Part shown: piece by piece, positions 1 to 11,844 of the stretch | How positions within the stretch are numbered: the stretch's first letter is position 1 | Layout of the letters: each line of letters starts with the position of its first letter | Assembly: GCA_043228905.1 (NCBI GenBank) | Contig: JBHGNT010000005.1 | Coordinates: forward strand, 4,712,001-4,776,000 | Length of the DNA: 64,000 nucleotides | Direction of reading: 5' to 3' | From: Azolla caroliniana | Lineage: Eukaryota; Polypodiophyta | Notes under the pieces: generated by a model | Databases searched by the model: none | Told to the model about the DNA's origin: nothing | Seen by the model: only the letters and a program-made list of their open reading frames with translations | Position numbers and translations under genes: made by a program

Positions 1-1471
1 TGAAGAGAGTTCTTGGAGGAACCATTTTATTGTCTCAAACCTCTTTTCTCTACCAATGGCTTTTTAATATCCTATTACATCATCGTTGGATGTATTCATA
101 CCTTTCTTTTAATCTTAATAGTTCTTAGTGCTTGGGTTAGAATTGCACATTCCTGCTTAATTTATGAGCATCCCTTACATGGGGCCTATTTCCTATTTCC
201 TAATGTGAATGCCAACATGTGAGCTTGCCCAATTGGAGAGCCAAGGAGCTTCCACTTTGTAACCTATGTAACCACACACCCCTTCACATCATGTATATGA
301 TTGATGGCTTCATATCCTCATTGCCGCTTATTGTTCTAATAATGTACACATAATTTCGGTTTATCTAAATGTCTACATTCTACATCACTTTGCTTGATGT
401 ATTGTAGGGTCAACACTTATCATATGTGGGAGTACGTTATTGGCCATTGAAATTTGAGGGAGAATGTATTCACATATCGTGTTTCTTTGTGTTTTTTACT
501 TGTTCAAATGTGCTAACTTTAGTGTTCTCCTTACCTAGAATGTGCATGTAAACAAGTACCTTGAGAAATATGAGTAATATGAACCCAAACAAAATAACAT
601 GTTGTACCCATTGAAGTGGTGGATCATCATCTTTAGCTATAAAATGTTGTCAATGGAACTTGTAAAAGAGCAAGATTTAAGATATGTGACCAAGTCTACT
701 TGCCCCACTAACATGTGAACATCACTTGAATGCATTAACTTCAATTCATGTCACAATTTCATCATAAATGAAGAGAATGAGTAAAATTATATAAAGAAAG
801 CCTAGAGGGATTAGGAAGAAATCTCTTTATCATTACTTGAAACAAAGGAAATTTCATAAGTCCCTCCCACATTTCTACATAGAGGCGAAAGTGGGAGGAA
901 ATGAAGAAATGAAAAACAAAACAAAACAAAATGGAAACATAACAAAGACAAATGTTAGCAAATAGCCCATTATTAAAGAATTATTGTGTTTGAAGAGATA
1001 ATGAAATAATAGTAGATTCCAATTCAAACCTATGGTATAGATTGTCTTTCTAACAATACAAAATACTATTCTATTGCCATGTATGTAAATCATGGCATTT
1101 GGAAATGCGCAGACAAGTTTTTCTATCCCTTTTATATTCTCCTATTATAACATTGGCAATTTCGTCTGGTTTACATATTTTTGTGGCTCTTATTAATATG
1201 CAATCAGTGGCTAAGGAAGCCATGGAGATATTGGTTATTTGAACCTAAACAAGACAATATTACATACTAATGACACCATAATGAATTTCTTGAAGATAAA
1301 TATTCATTGGTGGTGCATGCATTGTTACATAATACAATACCCTATAGGCTATCTATGTGATGGTGATATCAAGTGTTGGATGCGCGATGAAACCAATCAA
1401 GTCTTCCATTTTATTCCAAATTGTGTTTTTGGCAAAAAATAAATTCCAAACAACATATTCTTCCATTAGTT
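1..1471. other. AT-rich intergenic sequence
   Basis: No gene, structured repeat or RNA gene is recognised here. The open frames are short, lack family motifs and mostly begin at non-ATG codons. Confidence 0.5.
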
Positions 1472-1574
1472 TTAAAAAGGCATACCAGCTACAAAATACA
1501 AAATAGATGGAAAGGAAGCGACAATTCTTCCCAAGACCGATTTGTGTAAGACAATGGTTAGCCATGGATCCTTC

Positions 1575-1903
1575 GTTTGATAGAATTGATTGAGCACTTC
1601 CTCAAATTTCCCATTCTCACCATATCCTGCAATCAATGCATTCCAAGAGACATGTTCTTGGACGGAAAGCCTGTTAAATACTACATGTGCCTCATCAAGT
1701 GACCCACATTTAGCATACATATGTACTAATGTATTGCCAATGAAGTACTCTCTTTCAACATCTTTTTGTACAATGTCCTTCCAAATTTCATTGCCAGCTA
1801 ATGTAGCTCTAATGCTACCACATGCTTTCAGGTAGCAAACAAGTTCCATGTTTTTGAAAATAATTGGCGTGTAGCCTTCGGCATTGTTGTTAGACACATA
1901 CAC
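1575..1903 (-). pseudogene. PPR protein fragment (PLS type)
   Basis: A short open frame on the minus strand carries parts of two or three pentatricopeptide repeats. It reads LKACGSI, then GNTLVHMYAKCGSLDEA, then VSWNALIAGYGENG, the usual wording of plant PLS-class PPR proteins that bind organellar RNA. Similarity starts abruptly near the LKACGS segment and fades after EEVLNQF. There is no targeting peptide, no run of further repeats and no E or DYW domain, whereas intact members have hundreds of residues. This is a gene fragment with no sign of function. A second, unrelated PPR fragment lies at 9279-9550 on the other strand. Confidence 0.75.
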
Positions 1904-3546
1904 ATTCTAGTTAGGATGTGTTATTTTTCTTTGGAATTGGAGGTGGATGTCATGTTCAAATTTCCTACATGTGTAGTAGCGAAAGTCGTTTAGGTTATTA
2001 TATTGCATCTTTAGGAATATTCAAGGATACTAGTGGATATTTAACATTAATTGACGCGACATGGAAAAACAGACTAAATTATAAAGCGAATATTGTATTC
2101 ATATTATAAACAAGAGACAAGATAATCCTTCAAAAAGAAGAGAAACAAAAAATCCATAAAAACATTCGAATACATGCATAATACGATGAAATAAAAAAAT
2201 CCTAATTTACTAAGAGAATTGATTTCACCACTACATGCCATGCTTGTTCGCCCTCCCTTTCAACAAACCTAAACAAAAAGCCTATGTTATAAGGGTATGT
2301 AAATGATAATAGACAATTTGTTCATAAGGATTGAAAATGAAGAAATGGAGTTCTCATTTTTCAATAATTAGGTTACCACCATCCTATTGTCGAGCATTGT
2401 GACAGAAAGGGGGTGTTGGGATATTTGCGATTGAGGACATGTTTCAAAATTATTGACTTGAATCATTAAAATTCTAAATGGCGTAGACTTAATGAAGTAG
2501 AGGCTATGATATCTTCCATTTCTAATACCCCATTTGTTCACTTGAAGGGAAAGGCTAGACATAGGCATCTTAAAGCTACTTTGAGAGAGAGACAAAGAGA
2601 TAAATGACCGTGAACAAGGTGAGTAGGTAAATATAAATGACAAGAGCAAGTATAACATAGGACTATAAGAGAGAAGAAGAGTTACTAATGCAGAAAAATT
2701 CGGAAGTGTAGAATATTATCCATGTCCGCAAAGATAACAACGCAAGCAATAAGTAGAAAGGAAAGCTGTTTTAAGATTCTGACTTTACTTTTTGGTTTGA
2801 ATTATATCATTGTTAAAACTAGTTTGCTTTTTTATGTCTTCAATAACAAGGTGGCCAAATATGCTTTTTGCTAAAGCTGATATTGATAAACAAAGAAAAA
2901 TGTGCACCTCTAACAAAGTAAGGCAATACATGTGAAGAAATCTATGATCAACAAGCATATAGAAATGAAATGAACTAAAATCCCCTGAACACAAAGCTTG
3001 CACATTAACTCTAATTATGTAGCACATACAGGTTCAGATACTACCTACACACTATTTTATTTGACACAAGATTATGTCACAAACAACTTTAACATCAAAC
3101 CAAATGGTACAAGAACATCACTCTCTGAAAACAATATTGACCCTCACACATGTAACACTTGTTCAAACAAGCAGCAAGGCCACTTAACTAAATTAAGCTG
3201 AAATTTATGTAAGGCTGTGTACATGATCAATCCCCAAAAGGCTCAAATAATGTTATACGATTAATTATTATAATTTATTGTTATACATACAATGAAGGTC
3301 AAGAATTAGATACTGAATATATGAAATGGTTTAACTAACCTTTCCAAAAGGCATAAAGGGCATAAAGATATGTACATTTCCATGACCAATTAATTAATCA
3401 ATTTATGTGTGTGTGTATATAATATAGTACAATGAGGTAAATGATTATGTTATAAAACCCCTTCAAATCCACACAAAAGGGTACCTATACACACCCATGA
3501 CTTAAGTGTGTCAAAAAAAATGAAACCAGAAAAAGAGGAGACCAGA
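1904..3546. other. Intergenic sequence downstream of the CASP-like gene
   Basis: AT-rich sequence without recognisable coding domains. The part next to 3546 would hold the 3' UTR of the minus-strand CASP-like gene, but I could not place a polyadenylation site. Confidence 0.4.
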
Positions 3547-4101
3547 CTATCTGGTGGCCAAGAGCCAGAATGCCAGTAAAAATGAAGGGGCGCCCATGGT
3601 CCAGCTCAGGAAAGCCATGGCTGCAGCTGCCTCATATTTCCCACAGTAATTACCTCTGCATTGATCCAAATCATTATCGATGAGCACTGTTATCCCCGCC
3701 GTTGCGCATGCACCCGCAAAAGTTATTGTTGATATGATCTAGTCACAAAAACAATATATGTATACCTTGCCTAAATAATAAATAAATAACAAATAATGCC
3801 ACAAAAGTTTCTTTTACCCCATCACCCATTACAAAAATGCTGACCAAACACGAATTATGTAGACATCTCTTCACTAACAAGGCATAGATATCAATAGCTG
3901 CAGCCATCAAGCTCCAAATAGATTGCAATGCACTCACGGCAATAAGGTAGCTGCAAATCACATTTGCTTTTATTTTTGAACATTGACAAAAACATGCCAA
4001 ACATCAAATTTCACTACTTGCACTAGTTTACTAGATGACATTGTAAAATATTTGGATTTGAACACATAACCTTCTCCACTCAATTGAAGAACTTTACCAT
4101 C

Positions 4102-4161
<60 letters not shown>

Positions 4162-5899
4162 AGTTGATGAGATCACGGAATTTATTGCTCGTAAGGGAGG
4201 CAAGGGAGTAGCTATTGGGGATACGCAAGTTAGCCTCTTACTTTACATAGACGACATTGTCTTGTTCTCAGAGTCAGAACACGACCTACAAAAGCATCTT
4301 AATGCCCTAGATGACTTTTGTACACAACAAGGACTGGTAATGAATCTATCGAAAACTAAAGTCCTTATCTTTCATTCATTGTCCATAGTTAGGAGTAAAT
4401 GTCACCTAACCCTCTCTCATAAACTAGTTGAGGTAGTTGGATCATATGTATACTTGGGAGTCACTTTTAGTGCTCGCTCAAGTAAATTCTCGATGACCCA
4501 GGCAGCCAAAGATAGGCTAATGAGAGGGTATGGATCCCTCTCACTCTTAGAGAGAATGCCACCAGGCATACTTTCAAGAGCCACGAACCAAGGGATGGCT
4601 CTTCGACTCATTAGTGACCCCTTCCCTCATGTATGCATCAGTATTATGGGCTCCGGATCTACCATCTTTCATGTGGACGCAATTAGAGAGACCTTTGGTG
4701 ACGATGTTATCACGTCAACTCCGAAGCAAATCGGTAGTACCACATCACATTATAAGAGCAGAGTTCAATCTACCCCTGATGTTAGTAGAATCACTCTAAG
4801 TTAGGTTTTATTACACGACCAAGATATCTAGATACATTCTTATCAAATGCACTAAGGGCATAGATATTAATAACCTACCCCCCCTTAAGTACAACCATGG
4901 GACTGATCAAACTCTCTCTCATGAAGAAATATGGCAAATTTACACTTGATATAAATGGATCACCCCACGAGAGCCACTCCCATCTAAAATGTTGTACTAT
5001 AAGGAACATTTCTTGCACTTCTCTAAGTTAGGTTTTATTACACGACCAAGATATCTAGATACATTCTTATCAAATGCACTAAGGGTGGCCATTGGACAAC
5101 TTAGGATATCATCTCACCAACTTGAGATTGAGAATGATCGAGCTAATAGAGTCCCTAAAGAGGAAAGGCTATGTAGGTTATGCCACATAGAGATAGAGGA
5201 TGAGCATCACTTCACATGCAAGTGCCCAACTTATGCCGAGATATGGGCAGAATACCAAGACATATTAGGACCCTCTCCTACCCTCTCCAAACTATTAGAT
5301 ACCCCGAGTGTAAAGAGACTAGGTAGGTATATTTTAGAGCTAAAACAACATAGGGAGAATAAATTACAAAGTGTTAACCATAACCCTTTTACTATTCATC
5401 AACATGTAACTAGTGTAAATTTTTAGGAACAAGGGGAGACGATGTATGTAGATACACTTATGCCGCTCAGCCTCTCTCTTGAGGAAGTAGAAATGCAAAG
5501 AACAACTAAACACACTCGGATGTTGGGCTCTAAAACAAGTCGGCATGGAATAGAAAAGATAAGGGAACGTGAGCTACGTCGACTAGAAGCTATGGTTGGG
5601 GTACCTTTTACATTGACATCACAGGCCACATCCACATCGCAACCCTTTGACCTCCTACTTCTCTTCGAGAGACTTGGATGGAAATGAAATTAGGCCTAGT
5701 ATAACATTTTCATTGTAGAACATGATTTTTATATAGAACATGTTTATTATTTTACTAGAACTATTTAGCTTAAACTCTATTTTGTCTTATTTTTATTTAT
5801 TTTTTACTCTCGATGAATGGGTAAATATCCCATTTTTTGTTGTAAACCATTTGTCTCATGGCCAATTTTGGCCTTAGAAGACGTTAATATATCTTTCTT

Positions 5900-5940
<41 letters not shown>

Positions 5941-7418
5941 ATGCACACTTTCAATTACAACATTTTATCACCAAAATTCATGAGCCTTAAGCATCACTAC
6001 TCAATTGCACACATATTCTGTGACAATCTTACATTTTTGGACCCATAGGGTATAGTTGATGTCCAAGGACCATAAATCCCTCTCTCATCAGCTACACATA
6101 TTTTGTGCCAAACAAGTTAGTGAGTATGAATATCATACTCTATTACAGCACTCAACCTTTGCCCAGCTTTGATCTTGCTTTACCACATTGTAGTTCTGAC
6201 CTATCCCTACATGCATTTCTCCCTCGGTCACAAGAAGCACTCCCAATTAGAATGTTCATTAGTAAAATTGTTCAACAGGCATAGTCACTAACAAAACCCA
6301 TACAAGCTACATGAACATGGTTTGCTTTGGATCCATAAGTCATACTTGACCTCTGAGGACTATATAAATAGATATAAGTCTATAACCATCCTCGCAAGCT
6401 TAAGAGTTTTATACTATATTGTTAATTAAATTGTCTTTGGTGCAGATATCCCCCAGTTGAATGCAAGGAGTCAATACTATTCATGGATCGATATTCTTCA
6501 ATACAAATGCACAATACAAATCTGTTGAGAAATATCTTCGATGGATTTCTCTTATCCAGATTTCCAAAACAAAGAGAAGCAACAAGTTACTTCTTAATGC
6601 ATTCAAACAAATTTGTTTGCATCCCATACTAATTTTTGTCTTATGTGGAAAAATTAAGAAGAATCGCATTGTTTCATATCTACACGCTGCTTAAATTGTT
6701 GAGTTGTTTTAACATGTACACTCTCCGAGAGAGAGAGAGTTCTATCGTCCAAGAGAATGGAAAATAAAACATCTCTTAAACAACGAAGATTTTCCCCATA
6801 TGAACAGATTACAAATTTGCAACTGATTTTGTGACCTGAATATGTCATTGGAAGGGGGGAATACATGGGAAATGTTTTTAGAAAATTGTTGAAAAACATT
6901 AACTTCGATTATAAATTATGGATATATATATATATATATAATAAAAGTGCACATACATACTAACAAACATAAATATAAATGTGGCTATACATACACACAA
7001 ATAGTAAAAGACGTGAACTATATACATTTACATACGTACATATACATAGCACACATGCAGCACGTAGAAATACACACACACACACATATATATATACTGA
7101 CTTATACAGATACACCCATCCACCGCATCCACATACACATATATAGCCAGTGGCATATGGAAACACTTTAAGGAAAGGAAAAACACAAGGCAGTGCAAAA
7201 GAGAAGACTAACCTGAAAGCAGTGACTTGTCCAAAGTCAGGGGTGGAGATCATGATACTGAAAGCAAGAACAGCAAATCCTAACTGTCCAAGACGAAGGG
7301 AGAGACCCCCCAGGGTTCCAGGCATACCCTGATAATCCTTCATCCTTACCCTTGCAGGGGGTTGTAACAGCGCAGGGGGAGCTGCCACGGGATGAACAGC
7401 TGTGTGGCTTACTTCCAT
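3547..7418 (-). CDS. CASP-like protein, family 5 (CASPL5 type), 3 exons
   Basis: Exons are 7213-7418, 3818-3950 and 3547-3738. All junctions are GT-AG (donors AG|GTTAGT and GGG|GTAAAA; acceptors TTGCAG and GACTAG). The joined product is 176 aa, the usual family length. Exon 1 has the family opening [10 protein letters not shown] and the [17 protein letters not shown] block; exon 2 has [19 protein letters not shown] and GDG; exon 3 has ITVLIDNDL, two Cys in a short loop and AMAFLSW before a final hydrophobic helix and stop. Four membrane helices can be placed at about residues 45-58, 70-93, 115-133 and 152-174, as in CASP/MARVEL-like plasma-membrane proteins. Casparian-strip CASPs scaffold wall machinery; the role of family 5 is less defined. 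The reading frame is intact. Intron 1 is 3,262 nt and contains an antisense LINE; intron 2 is only 79 nt. Start chosen as the first ATG matching the family N-terminus. Confidence 0.93.
4106..4154. repeat. (CT)n microsatellite
   Basis: About 24 uninterrupted CT units lie directly against the 5' truncation point of the LINE copy in the CASP-like intron. Confidence 0.95.
4155..5893 (+). mobile_element. 5'-truncated LINE retrotransposon copy, inside CASP-like intron 1
   Basis: The plus strand encodes the end of a non-LTR reverse transcriptase: a YIDDIVLFS catalytic box near 4245-4270 followed by NLSKTKV, then the thumb region. Further on, an open frame (4989-5426) carries the C-terminal Cys/His segment typical of plant LINEs ([18 protein letters not shown], near 5170-5220). 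A last short frame ends at 5687, followed by an AT-rich 3' UTR ending in GCCTTAGAAGACGTTAATAT and a pyrimidine microsatellite. The RT and C-terminal parts are in different frames and a 65-bp internal duplication breaks the coding region, so it is inactive. It lies antisense to the host gene. A second copy of the same 3' end is at 55060-55490. Confidence 0.85.
4794..5085 (+). repeat. 65-bp exact direct duplication inside the LINE
   Basis: Positions 4794-4858 and 5021-5085 are identical over 65 bp, separated by 162 bp. The second copy continues in frame into the LINE C-terminal domain; the first is followed by unrelated or rearranged LINE sequence. Confidence 0.9.
5891..5940. repeat. (TTTC)/(CT)n/(CA)n tract after the LINE 3' end
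   Basis: A compound microsatellite starts exactly where the LINE sequence stops. The same TTTC-then-CT order follows the related copy at 55017-55066. Confidence 0.9.
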
Positions 7419-8454
7419 GGTGAGAAAACCCTGAATGAAAAGAAAGACACAATTTCCTTCACCTTTCTGTAATACATTAATACAGCTTTAGGTCGTTTGC
7501 AAATGCGCACGCGCGCACGCAAAAACCCTAAATAGTTGATTCAGAACACAGTTTCTGTGCGAGTGCGTGCGGGTATGTATGTACGTCGATCGACTAAAAT
7601 CCGAGGTTTTTAGGTTTCTGTTGGATATGGCGATTTTGTGCAGACAGACAGACAGACAGACAGAGAAGCAGCGCTCTGTTTTGTTTTTCCCTCTGCTTTT
7701 CGTCGTAAGAGGAAAATCTCTGAGCGAAGATTAGAAGAAGAAATGCTCCTTGTGTTTGAAGAATTACGAAAATAGCCTCCGCTTTCCCTTCTTTTTGTTT
7801 TTTGTTCCATATGTATTGAAAAAAAAAACCATTTTGCTTGTTGGCCAATTCTATATAGAAGTATTCATATGTTACATAGAACCCACCCCAAACATCTAAG
7901 TTAGTTTTTATTGCTTTTTCTTCTTCTTCTTCTTGACTAGTTTCTACTACCGACCCTATTGCCAAGATTCCATTTCCTTGGAATCCCTGATATATATTGA
8001 TACTTTCATTTTTTGCCGAATGATGGTCTATATACAATGGTCTACATACTTGTAGCAGATTTTGGGAAACAAGGCCTCCTTTTTGGCGAAATGATGTTGC
8101 AACCTCAAGTCTCAGTTTGAAGCGATTGGAGTGGCAAAATCTTCTACAAGTACGTGGACCATCGTGTGAAATTTGGATGGCTAGACTTACAACTTCTACA
8201 TGTATGCGGACAATCATATGGATGGTTAGACTTACCAATCTCGACCCTTACAATGGTTGATGTCATAGTATCAAAACTACTACTAGAAAAGACAACTAAT
8301 AGATTGCATACATAACTAACCCTTTTAGGTTTTATTCAAAAAGGATCATATTTTATATATTCACATTCATGCCCCAAAATGCTCTTCGCCCTTAGAATAT
8401 CTTCAAATTCCCCATGCTTATTACAAAAACTCCATGATACCAGTCTATGGTATC
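7419..8454. other. Upstream region of the CASP-like gene
   Basis: Presumed 5' UTR and promoter of the minus-strand CASP-like gene. It contains a (GACA)n tract at 7641-7664 and a GAA-rich run near 7919-7935. A TTCATTCAG sequence just upstream of the ATG could be a 5'-UTR intron acceptor, but no donor was fixed. The long minus-strand open frame here has no recognised domain and is probably not coding. Confidence 0.35.
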
Positions 8455-9096
8455 TAGGGATCGGCAACGGTTCGGCTCAAGCCTAAACCGTGTAGCTAAA
8501 CAAGTTTTTAATGACTTTGAGGCTCAGCTTAGCTCGGTTTAGGCTTGAGCCTACCTAAACGGTTTGAGCTCAGTTTGGCTCAGCTTGAGCCTTGCCAAAC
8601 CAGCTCAAACTGTTTTAGCCATTTAATAATTAGGGTTTAGAGAGCTAGAAATTAGACAGTGAGAAGTTTGAAGTTAGAATTTGCAAAAGGATTAGATCAT
8701 CGAGAGTGAGAGATCGTCATAGCCTCGGGCCTTGTGGTTCAAGTGGTGGGAGGCAAGGGATTCGTGGATGTCAACCGACCAATTGTAGTAGTCTATGAAG
8801 AGGGAGTTGTGGAGGCGAGACTTGGAGTTGAATTCAGACTCATCATGGTAAGGCCAAGGGGGTGGGAGATACAAGGAGGAGAAAAGAGTAGGAGGAAGTG
8901 GGAGTGGTAGTGGTAGTGGTGTTTTTGGGGTTTCTTCACACCCCTAATTTAAGCTTTTTTGTCCCAAATCGGTTTAGGGATCGGTTTGGCTTGGTTTGGT
9001 TCAGGTTTGAGAACCCCAAAACGGTTTAGGCTTAATCGGTTTGGATTGGATAAGGCCAATTTGGTTTAGCCTAAACCAAACCATTGTCGATTCCTA
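8455..9096. mobile_element. Non-autonomous hAT-type DNA transposon (642 bp)
   Basis: The element starts TAGGGATCGGCAACGGTT and its other end, read inverted, is TAGGAATCGACAATGGTT, giving imperfect terminal inverted repeats of about 28 bp. It is flanked on both sides by the 8-bp duplication ATGGTATC (8447-8454 and 9097-9104), the size hAT transposases make. Many subterminal copies of GGTTTAGG/GGCTTGAGC-like words sit inside both ends. No transposase is encoded. It lies about 1 kb upstream of the CASP-like gene. Confidence 0.88.
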
Positions 9097-9254
9097 ATGG
9101 TATCATGGTTCTTATAGTTTTTTGTGAATCCGCATGTAAAGGTTCTTTAACAGGCATAAACACGAAAAATCGTGTTGGTGGTTATTTCCCCATTCTTCCT
9201 TTCTATTTATTATGTTTCCATCCAACAAGAGTTGAACACATGAATTCACTAACT

Positions 9255-9574
9255 AAAACAAGGGTGAAACTAATATCATGAAAAGGAAATTGTTGGAGAA
9301 TTATGGTTTCTTGCCACTGCTTTGGTTCATATGTATGTTACCTGTGGTATGCTTGAGAAAGCAAGAAAAGTACTAGAATACCTTCATCTTCGATATGTGT
9401 TTGCTTGATCAGCCCTTATTGTTGGCTATGCTCAACAAATTTGCTCTGATCAGAGTACAAGGGAATTGGTTGGTATATTTGTTTATCCAACACGACTTTT
9501 GTATTTCTTATGGTTTCATAATACCAAGGCGTGTCTTTTTAGGGGAAAAAAAAACAAGGGTGAAACTAATATCA
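9255..9574. repeat. 24-bp direct repeats flanking the PPR retrocopy
   Basis: The 24-nt word beginning AAAACAAGGGTGAAAC occurs at 9255-9278 and 9551-9574 without mismatch, with an A-run just before the second copy. It is read as a target-site duplication. Confidence 0.75.
9279..9550 (+). pseudogene. Retrocopied PPR gene fragment
   Basis: In one frame from about 9280 the sequence reads as PPR repeats: ATALVHMYVTCGMLEKA, then SALIVGYAQQ. A stop codon (TGA) sits where the family has the Trp before SALI. The segment ends in a run of As and is bracketed by a perfect 24-bp direct repeat (9255-9278, 9551-9574). This looks like a short, 5'-truncated copy inserted by LINE machinery, dead on arrival. 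Confidence 0.7.
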
Positions 9575-10096
9575 CTATGCACAAGCTAGATGTCAAGGAA
9601 AACTTTTTCTTTACTAGTTTGCTCTACACTAGATGGCAAGGGTCAAATCCCTTGGGAGCTCTGTAGTCTGTAGAAGTGATGTTTCTTTTGTTCTAGAAAG
9701 TTTTATCAAAGTAGGCATCTCCATTTCGGACTTTTAAAACAATAAGCTTTTATTATTGAGAAACTAATGCATTGTGTTTCATAAATTCCTTATTTTACTA
9801 GTTTTTGTGCCAAGACAGATGACGAAAGCCAAGTTTCATTATCTTGTGGTTTGTCTTACAAAGTTTAGAGATATCAAAGACAAACTTTGTTTATCGTTAA
9901 AGACAATTGTCAAGGATTTTTTCATTAGCTACGTAGTTTTTTACCTCTAGTTAGCAAGGTTCAAATCCCATGGACTAATCTTTGCAAAGACATGTTTTTT
10001 TGAGAGAATGATAAAATAATCCTAGCCTTTAAAAATACTAAAAGAATAGGTCCCTTTTTCATTTTCAAACTAGATTGCTTATATGAAGAGCCATAT

Positions 10097-10539
10097 TGTT
10101 AGAGCTTAATCCTAATGTAAGCATAAGATAAGGAAATATAATATAGTTATATAGAGAAGACAAAGAAAGAAGGGTGTTGATCCACCCAACCACCCCTAGG
10201 CCCTAACTAAAGAGATCAAACGGACTCGAGCCTCGATCAGCGTCCCATACCACCACCGTGGTATTGAGTCGTACCTGGTACTAGGGCCCTTGCTACAAGG
10301 GTTGATCGCTACAAGATCAGAGTCTCGACATAGTCAATAGTGTCTCAAATGAGGGTAGTTATGCCTCATATTTATAGCCAAACCTAAGGGCCCCATGCCT
10401 TAATGGGTTGTCTCAATCCCTAGGATTAAAAGTAATATTCCCTTCTTTACACTCTCGGTTAACCCTCATAAGTTATCCTCATGTGTAGAATATTACGGTA
10501 CAACTTACCACGTGACTTTATATGGTCATGCCCGTAACA
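10097..10539 (-). mobile_element. Solo LTR (443 bp)
   Basis: The segment is bounded by TGTTAGAG and GCCCGTAACA, so it has TG...CA ends on either strand, and it is flanked by the 5-bp duplication CATAT (10092-10096, 10540-10544). On the minus strand a TATAAATA box lies mid-element (plus coordinates about 10369-10377), which favours minus orientation. No internal retrotransposon sequence flanks it, so it is probably the product of LTR-LTR recombination. Confidence 0.82.
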
Positions 10540-10544
10540 CATAT

Positions 10545-11836
10545 TGACACGCTCGACCCCAAGGTTCACAAATTTAAATGCATAGCTCAACGTTTAAGAA
10601 AAATTCCTTTAGTAATTAGGCAAGTTCTTGTTTGTACCCAAACAAGGAAACTTATAACGAAAGTTCCATTAAGACTAGGAGAGAAGATACATTTCTTGGA
10701 GGAATTGATAGAAGTGGGCCCGCTTTTTTTTACAAACATTGCCTTTTCTATTATGAGATTACATGTATGGCTAAGTTAACCAAAGTATTTTGGAAGTAGT
10801 TTCTAAACTATCTATGATCCATCAAGGAGAGGAAAATCAAATCTCTTTACTGACATATTCAACATATGATATTGCTTTTCTTTGAGTGGAATTGCACACA
10901 CATACAAAGTCAAGGTTTCCCCAAAGGTGGCGTTAAATGTTTCCTTTACATGCACTAACAGAGAAACTCGCATTGCATGGACATATAATGTAGAGGGGAT
11001 TTGCCCTTTTTTCAACTGTATAAAAGTATATCAATGTTGAAAAAATAATTATGGTTTTATTTATTAGGAAATTATATGGTTAAGTATCTATTTTCTCTTT
11101 TGTTACCTAATTAGCCAAGCCTTAATTTCTTGGCAAGACAATGAGGAAACATTTTTTTAAGAAAAACAATAAAAATAGGCCTTTACATATAAAATATATT
11201 GAAGAAATGGGCTTCTTTTTACTATACAACTATAAGTCTAAACAAAACAGACAATTCCCCCAATGTTCAGGAAACATTTTTACATCGTTCGAACAAAAAG
11301 GAGTAGCTCCATGGAGGAGTGAGAAAAGTATATTCTTCGGTGAGAGGAGGCCTCCAAAGATTTATGTTCATGTTGAGGTAGGGTTGGGAGATTAAACTGC
11401 TTCGAGGATACACTAAAGAATTCCAATAGATAGAGATGAATACTAGCATTGTTAACAAGATATAAAGGTAATATCTATAAACTTTTTAATCCTCAAGTGC
11501 GAAAGAGATATAGTTCTAATTTAGTTAAATGAACAAAGAAATATATAAGTAAAACTATAAACATATAGCAAGGTTATAACTCCCTAGAGCAAAAACTAAA
11601 TCCTCTCTCTCCCCTAATTGTTAATTATGAGCCCAAACATCATAATACATATCATCTATAACTTGATATAAACTTGAGTGAGGCAGTTTCTTATTCATTC
11701 TTTTCTCGACTATATGAGAAGTTCGGGAAAATCTCTTGTTGTTTAAGAAACAAGTCTAATATTTTGTGCATGATTATTTGTTAAAGTGCATTTAGAGCTT
11801 GTTTTAGTATTTAGTTTAAAGCTTAGTATCTTAATC
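10545..11836. other. AT-rich intergenic sequence
   Basis: No gene, repeat structure or RNA gene is recognised. Open frames are short and unlike known families. Confidence 0.45.
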
Positions 11837-11844
11837 CTATCTCG

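Noticed and set aside
13-222. Hydrophobic open frame at the left edge
   Set aside because: Starts at TTG rather than ATG, and has no family features.
7594-8238. 214-codon minus-strand frame upstream of the CASP-like ATG
   Set aside because: No recognised domain, Ser/Leu-rich end from simple repeats, and it sits in the presumed leader and promoter.
8700-8760. tRNA-like wording (GGTTCAAGT) inside the hAT element
   Set aside because: No cloverleaf stems or anticodon arm can be drawn around it.
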